The translations under genes and the position numbers were made by a program. Below are positions 1-12,000 of a stretch of 43,076 bases of DNA, piece after piece. This DNA comes from Thecamonas trahens ATCC 50062 (lineage: Eukaryota > Apusozoa > Apusomonadida > Apusomonadidae). A model generated the notes under the pieces. It was not told the origin of the DNA and searched no databases. It saw only the letters and a list, made by a program, of their open reading frames with translations. Where the stretch lies: NCBI RefSeq assembly GCF_000142905.1, contig NW_013657645.1:7883-50958 (forward strand), read 5' to 3'. Every line of letters starts with the position of its first letter. The stretch's first letter is position 1.

Positions 1-58
1 CCTCCCCACCACCACCACCACCACCACCACCACCACCACCACCACCACCACCACCACC
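1..58. repeat. (CAC)n microsatellite just upstream of the dynein ATG
   Basis: After the first few bases the window opens with an almost perfect CAC run. Read in the dynein frame it is a polyhistidine stretch with no stop codon back to position 1. It could therefore be 5' UTR or part of a longer N-terminus that starts outside the window. Confidence 0.9.
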
Positions 59-66
59 GCACAGCT

Positions 67-3000
67 ATGACAGACCCAGCGGCACCACGCCTTCGCAAGG
101 TCTTCAAGCCTCTTGACCAATACTCGCGGGTCAAGCTCTCGGCTGTCCGGCTCCACCGTCATGAACGGCTCCTCACTCAGGGCCCGGACGCGCCGCTACC
201 TCCACCACTACCAGAACTCGCACCACAGGCAGAAGCAGAGGGCGGAACTGAGAGTCATCGGTCTTCACGACTTGCTCCTTCTCTTCGTCCGCATCCGCCT
301 TCGCCTCGGCCGCGGCAGCACACTCGCCCGCGGAAGACTGACCTTGGCCTCGCACCCAAGCCGTTTCCCAACAATCGCGGTCTGCAGCAGCCGCATCCTC
401 CGCCTGCACCGGCCCCGGCACCGGCGCCGTCTTCTGATCCGAGGTACAATGCCTTGCTTGAGCCACTAGCTTCTCACACGCTCCCGCATGTTCCGCGAGA
501 TGCCGCCTTTAACTCGGTCCCTCTCCCGATGGGCGTGCCCCCGCCGCTGCGGCTCTCGGCTGCCCGCGCTCGGGCCCGCGCTGGCCGCACCACCATTGCA
601 CCACTGCTCAACGCGCCGGTATCGGTCGGTACCTCTCGTGGCTCACGGGCCACCTCGCGCTCGCTCGGCTCCCGCGCCATTCTCACCCCGATCGACCCGC
701 CGCCGACCGCCTCGGCCGCCCTCGACGACTTTCCCACCTTTCTCCCGCTCGACTCGTTCGATGCCATCGATGCTGCCTCACGCCCGCCGTCGGAGCGGAC
801 TGCCCGTGCCGAGCGGCCGGACGTTCCGCCGGCGTCGTTTGAAAACTACTCCAACGTGGCTGCCGTCTCCAAGTTCTTCCGCCACGACGGCTCGTTCGAA
901 TGGATGCCGGTCCGCGTTCTTGGCTTTGACCCCGACAAGAATCTGTACCTCGTCGAGTTTGTCCACACCAACTCGTCCAAGTATGTCTCGCGCTTCAACC
1001 TCGTCTTTGACGGCGAAGACACCGGGCTCCTCGATGATCGTCGCCGCGAGGCCCTCGCTCTCCGCGACGAGCAGGAACACTGGCTTCGCCTGCTGTACTA
1101 CGTCAACGACATGCCGTCGCCGCCATCGCTCTCGATGCCGCGCACCCAGCTCGAGAGAATCCTCACCCTCGCTGCCGTGCCGCCCTCCCACCCGTCGTTC
1201 GCCGACCTCGTCCTTGACATGCAGGCCAACCACGCTCGCGGCCAGAAGCTCGCTGCCGTCAAGTCACGTTTTGGTGCCGACCCGGAGCTTGCAGCCCAGT
1301 ACTCGGCGCTCAACTTTGCGCTCCTCGACACTCGTCGGCCTGTCCCGCACCACGCCATGGTCCAGCTCCCGCTCGGCTCACCAGGCACCCGCTCGCTTGT
1401 CCGTCATTTTGACGCTTTCCTCGTCCGTGCGCTGAGCCCGGCCGTCGCAGCGCTCAACGCTATCCGGGCAGAGTGTCTCGCGGTCGAAGAGCTTGTACTG
1501 TTCAACACGAACGTTGCCTCGTCGCCGTCGGTCGCCGCCTCGGGCCTCGCCCCGGGCGCCGTCCTCGAACTCGCCGCCTTTCGGACCGAGCAGCGCGCCG
1601 TCTCGGTCTCCACCATCAAGCATTTGCGCGCCACCTGGCGTGAGCGAGTCAAGCACCAGTTTGAGCTCAACTTGCCGGTCATCATCCAGACCGCCGCCCT
1701 CGACACCTCGCTGGCTGGCCGGCCTGCCGTCCGCATGCGTGACATCCTCCTCCGCATCACCGCCCTTCTCATGGAGTCTGCCGTCCGCGGTCTTATCACC
1801 TCGGCCATTTCCTCACTCGACGCCTTTTTCGCGCCCTACGCGGACGTGCCCGACTTTGAGCCTGCCGCGTTGCCCAATGCCGCCACCTCGGATGACCTCG
1901 ACTGGTCTGCCCTCCTCCACGGTGCTCCGCCGTTTGCGCCGGACCTCGACTCACTGCCAAGCTCAACGCCGCTTCTCCGCATTGCCCGCTGCCTCCCGGA
2001 ACCGCTGTTTGTCACCACCCTTGTCCTCACTGGCTTCCACGCTCATCCGTCCAAAGCCAACGAGTCTGACCCGCTTTGGGACGCCCAACACGACCTCATC
2101 TACCGTGATTCATACCTCGCCACCGTCGCAGCTGCCGGCGAGTCTTCTCTCTCCATGGCGCTCTCATCGTCGACCATCGCTGCCGACCTGTTCCTAGTTG
2201 GCGAGCAGGATTTGGATCACGGCTCGATTGAGGACCTGCACATCGCCGTGCCTGAGCAGCTCGCCGAGATCGAGTCTACCACCCCGGCTGACGAGCTTGC
2301 CGCCCGCGCCGCCCGCGCCCGCGCCGCACACAAGGACTCACTTGTCCGCGACACCGTCGGCCTCGCTCTCGACCCGCCGCTCTCGGCCTTTGAGACCATG
2401 CTCACCTCAGTCATGGACGACATTCTTGCTGCCGCCGACAAGGTGCCGCTCATCGACTCGGAAGTGACCGGCAACCCGGCCCTGTTCTCAAAGTACCTGG
2501 CCTCGGTTGATCCGACCTCGCCGGACATTGCTCCGGTCCTCACCGGCGTCATGGCGAATCTCCGCGCCAACTTTGCACTTCCGCGCGAGCTCCTTGCTCG
2601 CCTCACACCGTACACCGCGTACATCCGCCTTTACACCCAGCGCGCTGCCTTTGAAGCTGCCATCATCGACATGGCTCCGTCACTCGACCAGTACGCTGCA
2701 CTAGTTCGGGCCCAACGTGACCGCGCCGCCGCCGTTCGCGCAGACCTTCCTGACCTCCTTGCCTTTGGCCTCTTCGAGATCAACCTCAAGCCGGCAAAGA
2801 CCGTGCTGGCCGCCATGGCCGAGTCGCTCGCCCGCCTTGTTCTGCGCCTCCTGCACGCTGAGGCCCGCGACGACGCCTCTCTCGTCCGCGCCTCGTTCAA
2901 GGACCTCAACGCCAAGCTCCACGCCCCGACCGAGACGCCCGAGGACTGGAAAGCTATGAAACATGTCATGGCCAACCTCGATGACACCGTCGCCGGCCAC

Positions 3001-6000
3001 GTCTCCCGCATCCGTGCCATGCTCGCCAAATACGACACCCTCGAGTCGTTTGGCTTCCGTATCGACGACTCGGAGGCGTACCTCAAGTGGGATGCCGTCC
3101 GCTGGCCGCGCCGCATCTCGGAACAAGTCATCCACACTCAGAACGCGCTTGCAGACGCCGAGCGCATCTTTCAGCAGGAGCTCGCCGACAAGCAAAAGGC
3201 CTTTGCCCTGCAAGCCATCAAGCTCGAAGACTCGCTCCGCGAGGCTGAGGGCTACGGCGACCTTGACCGTGCCCCGCTCTATCTCTCGGCGCTCCGCACT
3301 CTCAAGCGCAACGTCGACGACGCCGTCGACATTGCCGCTACCTTTAATGACCACGAGTCTATTTTCGGCCACTCGCTGACCTCGTACGCCCATCTTGTCG
3401 AACTGGCCGCCGCCGTTGCGCCCTTCCTCCGCCTCTGGGACATCGCTGCTACCTGGGACGACACCCGCGCTGCCTGGCTCGAGGACGAGTTTGTTTCACT
3501 CTCGGCAGATGCTATGCAGAACCAGCTCGATGCCTGGCTTGACGACCTTACCTCACTCGGGGAGGCCTTTATCCGCCTCGCTGTCCCACGCGCCGCCGTT
3601 CGCACCCTCCGTGCCCAGATCACCGCCTTTGCTGCCCACATGCCTGTCATCTCGGCCCTCCTGGCCATTGCCCACCTTGCGCCGCAGCTGCGCAACAAGC
3701 ACTGGGCCGCCGTGACCAGGGCCACCGGCCAGGACTTTGTTCTCAAGCAGGACACTGATCTCGCCTACATTCTCGCCAACTACTCGTTTGCGCACTGCAT
3801 GCCCGAGCTCGAGGCCGTCGCCCGCGCTGCTCGTGCCGAGCGTCGCATCGACGACACGCTTCGCGCACTCTGGCAGGAGCGGTACAACTTTAAGTTTGAC
3901 GTTCTTCCCCATCGCGAGACTCACTCGTACGTGCTGGATCCGGTCGCCGTCGAAGACATTGCCCAGCGCAACGAGGAGCACATTCTCAAGGTCGAGGCCC
4001 TCCGCTCCTCGCCACACATTGCCGAGTTCTCCAAGCGGCTTGCTGAGCTCAAGGCCGAGTTTGACAAGTTCTCCCGCCTCCTCGACGGCTGGCTCACCCT
4101 TCAGCGTCACTGGACTTACCTCCAGCCGGTCTTTGCATCCGACATCTCGCACCAACTCCGCGACGAGGCTCGCGAGTTTGAGCGCGTCGACAAGTTCTGG
4201 CGCCGCGTCATGGACGCAATCCACGACTCGTCGTCGTACTCGTCCATCTCCACCCGCAACTACCACGAGTCGTTCGAGAAGATGAACACCACCATGGAGC
4301 GGGTCAAGGCCTCGCTCACTGGCTACCTCAACGTCAAGCGCTCCACCTTTCCGCGCTTCTTCTTCCTCTGCGACGGTGAGCTCCTCGAGCTGCTTGCGCT
4401 CTCGGCTCCATCCGCGCTCATTCCCTCGCTTCCAAAGCTCTTTTCTGGTCTCCACCACTTTGCCACCTCGCCGATCTCGCCGAGTATCACTCACATGGCA
4501 TCGTCATCTTCAGCCCCGCTCATCGAGCTCCATGCCCCGGTCCCACTCGTCAACGCCCAGCTCGAGGCCTGGCTCGCCGCCCTCACCCGCGGCATGGTCT
4601 CCACCCTCTCTCACATCGCCGTCTCCGCCCTCGCCTCCTACCCGGGTCCCGACAACGCCGCCGCACTCCTTGCATGGGCCGCACCGCTCCCACCCCAGCT
4701 GGTCATCCTGGTGGAGCGCATCGCCTTTGCCACTACTGTCGAAGCCGTCGCTGAGCCGCTGCTCCCGCTCTCTGCTGCTCGCGAGTCTGCGCTCATCGAC
4801 GTCATTGCCAATGCGCTTCGGGCGCCGCCCTCGTCCGGATCCGCCGATGCTTTGCAGCCGCCGCGCTCCACCCTCGAGGTCATGCTTCTCCTGCACACCT
4901 ACTTTCGTGCCGTGTACTGCGAGCTCCTTGTGCCGGCCAACCCACTCTCGCCGGCCAAGCCAGCCACGCCCTGCACCCCGCGGACGCCATCGTCACAGCC
5001 GGCCTCGCCACCGCTCTCGGCTTCCAGCTCCTCGTCCAATCTTGCTGCTCTCTCCGCCTCGCAGCAAGTAGGGTCGGCCGCAAGCTTCCTCGCCACTGCA
5101 GAGCCGGACGTCCGCGCCGCCTATGCCGGTCACCTCCGGTTCTATGCCGACACCACCGACACCACCGGCCGTCTCGCCGTTTCTGCCCGCCAGTACGATG
5201 CCGAGCTAAGTTACGACTTTGAGCTTGTTCCGCCGCATGCCCCGCTCGCCATCACCCCGCCCGAACGCGGTGCGGTTGCGGCGGCCACCTCGGCACTGGT
5301 CGCATCGCGCCTCGTCGCCATCACCGGCGAGCACTCGACCGGCAAGACCCGGACCGCCCTCGCCCTCGCCCCGAATCTTGGTCGCTACCACGTCGTCTAC
5401 TCGGGCTCGCCCTGCATGCACTACGTCACACTCACCAATTTGTTCAAGGGCGCCGCCGCCGCCGGCGCGCTCCTCGTCATCAACGATGTCGACCGCCTCA
5501 CCACAGGCATGATGGCGGTGGCAGCCCAGCTGCTCGGTCGCCTCCTCCGTGCCCGCGCTGCTGGTAAGGCCGCCATTGCCTTTGAAGGCTCTGATGCGCT
5601 TCCGCTTGCTCCCTCCATGGGTGTGGTCCTCACCGCTGCGCTGCTCTCCTTCTCGCCACCGTTCCATTCGACCGTCGTTCACAAACCTCGCCTGCCGGGT
5701 GCAGCGCCGGGCGATCGCCAGTGGTCTTCGCTCTCGGCCTCGCCGCTGGAGTCTCTGGTCGCCTTTGAGTCGGCTCAATCGTTTGCCTCGTCACCAATGC
5801 TGGCTGCTGACGCCGCAAACGCCGCCGAAGCCGGTGATGCCGCCGCGGCCGTCCCAGCGCCGCCGGCTGTGGCTCCGGGCATCTCCTCGCTCAACGTTGC
5901 GCTGTACTCAGCCTCGCATCTCTCGCCGTTGCCGCCGGCGCTCAAGGCAGCCTCGCGGACCATCGCCCTAGCTGCTCCGTCGCTCCACGCTATTGCTTCC

Positions 6001-9000
6001 GCGAATCTCGCATGTGCCGGCCTTGTCCACGCCGCCACGCTGGCGACCAAGCTTGCCGCCCTCGCCGAGCTCGTCCCCGCTATTTGCGCCCGCTCCGTTC
6101 TCCGCGTCTGTCGCCTTGCCACCGCGATGTGGCGCTCGGTCGAGAGCGCTTCCCTTCTTCCGCCGCAGGCCTACACCCACGAAGCTACCATTGTCGTTGC
6201 CGCCGTCCGCATGTGGATGGCGCCCCGCCTCGACAAAGCCGACATGCAGAGCTTTGAGGATGCCCTCGCAGCCGCCTTTCCGCGCGGCTGTGAAGCAAGC
6301 CCACATCCTGGCCTTGCCGTCCCGCGCCATGTACCGCTGCTGGATGCCACGGCCGCTGCCGCACATGCCAAAGACCTTGGCCTCGAGGCCACGCCTCAGC
6401 TCCTTGCGTGTGCCACTGCGCTCTGCGACGCCGCGGCTCTTGCGCGCGGCGTCATGCTTGTCGGCTCGCCGGCGTCGGGCAAGTCTGCCGCACTTGCGCT
6501 CTTCCGCGCACACCTTGCCGCTGTTGGCGGCTGGCGGGTGGCGGCGGTCTACCCAGCCTCGCTCACCTACGGTCAGCTGTACGGCTCGATTAACCCGTCG
6601 ACGGGCGTTTGGGTCGACGGCCTTGTTGCACACCTTGTCCGCGCTGCCGCAGCCGCATCTGCAGCCTCTGGTGCCCGCACTCTGATTGTCTTCGATGGCC
6701 CGCTCTCGGCCCACTGGGTCCGTCCGCTCTTCGACCTTCTCGGCGCTCACCCTGTCCTCTGCCTCGACTCGGGCGAGCGCGTGCTCTCAACCCCGGACTT
6801 GCATTTGGTGTTTGAGACCGAGTCGCTCGACCTCGCGCCGCCGTCGCTCGTCGCGCAGTCGGCTATTGTTCGCACTCCGGGCCCGCTCTCGTGGCGGCTG
6901 CTGGTCGCCCCCGCGCTGGCGCGCTTTGAGCGCGAGTACGGGCCCCAGATGGGTGTTCAGCAACTTGATGTCGCTGCCACCCTTACTCGCCTCCTCGTCG
7001 ACTCGACACTCGTGGCGAAGGCGGTCTCAGTCCGGTGCTCGCTCTCGCCCCAGGAAGACGGCCCAGAGGGGCCTTCACCGCAGTGGCCTCCTTCCTCGCG
7101 CTGCTCGGCTCCGAGCTGGCATCGTACCGCGGCGTCGATCTCTCGTCGTCGCCTGAGTTTGGCCGCCTTCACCCTCTCCCGTCATCAGAGACTGCTCTCG
7201 CGGCACGACTCGAGGCGCTGGTTCTCTTTGCCGCCGTCAACACACTTGGTGCGCTCCCGGTCAGCTCGGCACGGACCGGGTGGATTTCTTGGCTCGGTGG
7301 CGCACTCTCCAGCTTTGGCATCGAGCTCGACGCACTCGGCGTCGAGACCGTGGCACAACTTGCCGACGTCGTGCCGAATCCGAATGCAACGGCAGAGCCG
7401 CACCTGGTCTCGTGGGCCGACTACGCCGCCGGCCGCGGCCTGTTTGTCACCATGCCGGTCGTGGGCACTCCTATTCGTGCCCACCGCGGCTTTGCTGCCT
7501 CGACCGTCCGTGTCCAGTACCTGACCTCCAAGCTCCTCAACGCCGGACACCATGTGGCGCTCTGTGGTCCATCGGGTGCGGGCAAGACGCGCCTCATGCT
7601 GGACATTTTCTTCCGCAACGAATGGCTCGCCCCAACGTGGCCGGCCACGTTGTCCCGGGCACCGCCCACATGCAGGCGTCGGGCTTTCAGCTCGCGCTCG
7701 ACCGGGTCCTCACACGCAAGCGAAAGAACGTCTGGGGCCCGATTGCCCACGGCCAGACCCGCGCCATCCTCGCCGACGACTTTGAGTTCCGCATGGAAGA
7801 GGGTGCGCTTGGCGAGCTGCTCCGCCAGTGGCACGACACAGGCGGCTGGCACGACGCCACCAAGCCGACAACCTTTCGCTTTGTCGAGTCGATTCAGTTT
7901 GTGTTGGCCTCCCTCGACGCCGACGCCGACCCGCTGCCGCCGCGGCTGGCCCATCGGTTTGTCACGCTTGCCGTTGAACCACCGTCGCACGACGAGCTCG
8001 TTGTTGCGCTCGCGCCCGCCGTTGCTGTTCACCTCCATACCGCCCACAAGCTCTCATCGCTCGACCTTAGGTCGCTCTCGAAGCCTCTTGTCGGTGGAAC
8101 GCTCGCGCTGTACCACGACCTTGCGCTGGCGCTTCCCGCCTCGCACGCGCGGCCGCACTACGCCTTCAACATTCGACATGTCGTCAAGGTACTTGACGGC
8201 CTTGTCCTTGCAGTCCGCGGCGGTCTCGAGTCTGTGGAAGACGTGCTCGAGGCGTGGCACCACGAGCTCCGACGGGTCTTTGCTGACGGCCTCGTCGAGC
8301 TTGAGCACCGGACATGGGTCGCTCGCTGGATCGCCACCCACGGCCCACAGCTCTTTGCAGGCATTGCCGATGCCCAAGTGCTAGCCGAGCTCTTTGCATC
8401 GCCGCCGCGGCTGTTCAACACCCTCATGCCAAGCGTCGCCAAGGACCACCCGTACGCGCCGGTGGCTTCGGGTGACAGTCTTCTCGACGTGGTCGACAAT
8501 TTTGTGACCGAGCTCAATGCGTCGACACAGACCCCGCTCAAGCGGGCCTTCCTCATGGACGCTGTGTCGCACATCTCTCGCCTCAACCGCGTCTTTTCGC
8601 TCCAGCGCTCGCACGCGGTCCTTGTCGGCGCAACAGCAGCGCAGCGGACAAGCCTCGCTCGGCTCGCCGCTGTCCTCTCGCACGTCGCCCAGCGTGCCAT
8701 CCTCGAGCTCTCGGCCACGCTCCACTCCGACGAGGTCGAGTGGCGCAAGCTCCTCTCGTCTGCGCTGCTTCGGGCCGGTGGCCTCGGCCTTGCCACGGTG
8801 CTCATTGTCGATGAGACCCAGCTTGCTGCCGAGTGCGTCCTCGCCGACTTGGCCATTGTCATCAACTCGGGTCACGTTCCCATCACCCTCTTTACCGAGG
8901 AGCAGCAGCAAGCCGTTGCGCGCCACATCCGCAACACTCATCCGGGCATGGTCGAAGGCGCCGCCATCTACGTCCAGTTCCTCCGCAACATCAAGACCCA

Positions 9001-12000
9001 TCTGCACCTGGTGTTTGGCTTTGACGCCGCCTCGCCCACCATGCACTTTGTCACCCGCCACTACCCGGCACTGCTCAACTGCTGCACCCTCGACTGGTTT
9101 GACACCGTGCCCGACGACGACCTGCGGCTGGCCGCGCACCAGGTTCTTCACAACGTGCCTGGTGCACTGCTGAGCTCGAGCATGCTTGAGAGCGTCGGTG
9201 ACCTGCTTGTCGACCTGCACAAGGTGGCCGTGCACGTGACGGGCGCCTTTGCGCTCGCCACCGCGCTGCCGACCCCGGTCTCGCCCGCAAGCTTCACCGA
9301 GTTTCTCTCCGAGGTTGTGGAGGTCATCAAGCACCGCTCGCAAGAGTACTCGGAGCGGGCACAGGTGCTCACCGCGGCGCTGCTACAGGTCGACAGCGCC
9401 AACGCGGCGGCGGCCCAGCTCAAGATCGAACTCGTTGGCCTATACCAGACCATCACCGAACGTGAGGCTACCATTGCGGCGCTCGAGGAGGAGCTGTCGG
9501 ACGACCACGCTTCGATTCGGCACTTTGAGGACGAGCTGGCTGTTCTCAGCCAGGCCATTGACGCCAAGAACGCGACTGCGAGTGAGCTCGAGTCGGTACT
9601 GCAAGTCTCAGAGGAGACGGTGCTGCCCAACATGGTGCGCGCCAAGAAGCGGCTGAAGCAGCTACAGCGACGGACCCAGCTGAGCCTGGCGTCCAAAACC
9701 AAGCCGTCGCTGGCCCTGCGGCTGGTGATGAAGGCCATCTGCATCATCCGCGAAATCACACCACGCTACGTCATGGTGCCCGGAACCGGCGCCGATGGCG
9801 CGCCGATCCGCGAGGAGACGTACTGGCCTGAGGCCAAGATCTTGCTCGCCGACGGCAAGTTTGTACGCAACCTTCTGTTCGTTGACCCGATGCAGCTGAC
9901 CGACGAGTCTGTGGCCAAGCTTGCTGACGTGCTCGCGCACGAGAGCTTCCAGGGCAAGGCGGTGGTCAAGCTCCGGCGGCCGGTCCGTCTACTGTACGAC
10001 TACGTGCACGCGGCGTACCAGCTGAGAGTCACGCTCACCTCGCTCAAGCCGCAGCAGGAGGAGCTTCGCATTCTGCGGATTGAGATTGAGGGCCTCCTCG
10101 TCGAGCGGGCCGGGCTCACCGCCGAACTCCACGCGCTGTCGGCCAAGATTGCGTCGCGCGACGCCGAGCTTGTGTCGGCGCGCAACGAGCTCGTAGCGGC
10201 GCGGGCGACCAAGGATGCTCATGTGGCGCGGGTCCAGCACGCGCAAAAGCTCGAGTCGATGCTCGAAGACAACGTGGCAACCTGGGGTGAGCGGCTCAGC
10301 GAGCTGCGGAAGCGGCTCGAGGCGCTGCTGGGTGACGCACTAGTGGCGGCGACCTTCCTAGTCTATGGCGGCCCGCTCTCGGTCGAAGCGCGAAACAGCC
10401 TGGCAAGCAAGGCAATCCAGGCTGCGGTTGCTGCGGGCTTGCGCCCGTCGCAGACCGAGGAAACCTTTGACCTCGGTGAGCTGCTGATGGGCAAGGCTGA
10501 GCGGCTTGGATGGGCGGCGCTCGGCCTTGATGCCCGCGACCGGTTTGCGGCTCAGAACGCAGTCATCATGTTTGTCAACAACCAGCGATGGCCGCTGCTC
10601 ATTGACCCGTCGGGCAACGGCGTACGCTGGGTCCGCTCCCTCGAGGGCGAGCCTCTCCGCGAAATCCGGGCTGGCTCGGACAATGTGATGGCGGCGGTGA
10701 GCCGCGCTGTCCGCGACGGCGTGCCAGTCCTCCTCCACGGCATCCTCTCCGACGCCGACCTGCCGCCTGCGCTCGGCCCGCTGCTCTCCAAGCTTTACTT
10801 TACCGACAACGATGGGCTCGGCGTGCGGATTGGTGATGTGGTGGTCAACGTTCGCGAGGGCTTCCACCTCTACCTAGCGACGCCACTGGAAGACGCATCG
10901 TGTCTCACGCTGGTGACATCGGGCATTGTCGGCTGTATCTCGTACCGGCACGCACCGACGACAGTGAGCCTTGCGCTAGGTCAGGCCATTGCCGACGCCA
11001 CTGCGCCGAGCCTCCGTGTGGAGGACAAGCGCGACGCGGTCATTACGGCCGAGCTTGCGCTGCTGGAGGCGGATGGGCACTTGCTCACGATGCTGACAGA
11101 GTCCGCGATAGACGCGCTGGTGGGCAGCGACGCGCTGCTGGACGAGCTCGGGCGGGCCAAGTCACAGCTACTGCTGGCAGAGAACGTGCTCGCCAAGCGG
11201 CGCGAGGCGCTCGGCGAGGCGCGGCGGGCGTTTGACGACGTGCTCGGGCCAGTGGTAGAGACTGCAGTCTCGATGTACGGTGCCATGTCTGACTTGCATA
11301 GCGTCAACCCGGTGTATCGGTTCTCGTTTGGCTGGTTCCAGGCCGCGCTGGTGGCGCAGCTGGCTCGACAGCTGGGCGAGGTGGTCGCTGCTGGAACAAG
11401 CGGCAGTGCCTCTATGCCGCACACGGCGTCAGAGGCCATGCTGGGCGAGGGCAGCGAGGCAGCCATTGACCCGTCACTGGCCGCCGAGCTGGGCGAGGCA
11501 ATGCGAGTTGCGCGAGCGAGCGTCTTTGGCGAGGTTTCCAAGTCGCTCTTTGACGAGGATGCACTGCTGTTTGCCACGCTGCTCGTTGTGCGCGACCGCG
11601 TGGCGAGCGGCGCCGTCTCGCGCGAGCTCTACGACGCGTTTGTGCACGGGCCGGGGGCAGGCGATGGCGGTGGGCGGCGGTTTGGTGCAAATCCGGCTCC
11701 CGAGTGGCTCAACGACGCCGCGTGGGCGGCCGTGTGTGCAACAGCCGGTACTGTACCTGGCCTCGATGGGCTCTCGGCCGAGGTGACGATGCGTCCAAGC
11801 GAGTGGCGCAAGTGGCTGGAGGCCAGTGAGCCGTGGCGGACGCCGCTGCCCACGGACAAGTGGCAGCGGCGGGTGCCGACAAAGTCGTTCCTGCGGCTGG
11901 TGCTGGTGCGGTGTGTGCGGCCGGACGCGCTGCTCGGCGCACTGCGGCACTACATCTGGTTTGCCCGCGAGGACTACGGGCCCGAGTTTGTGAGCTCGCG

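Noticed and set aside
7035-7690. Short introns to explain the two dynein frame changes
   Set aside because: The GT-AG pairs I tested had the wrong length modulo three or were implausibly short, or would remove the AAA3 P-loop. One base in a homopolymer explains each better.
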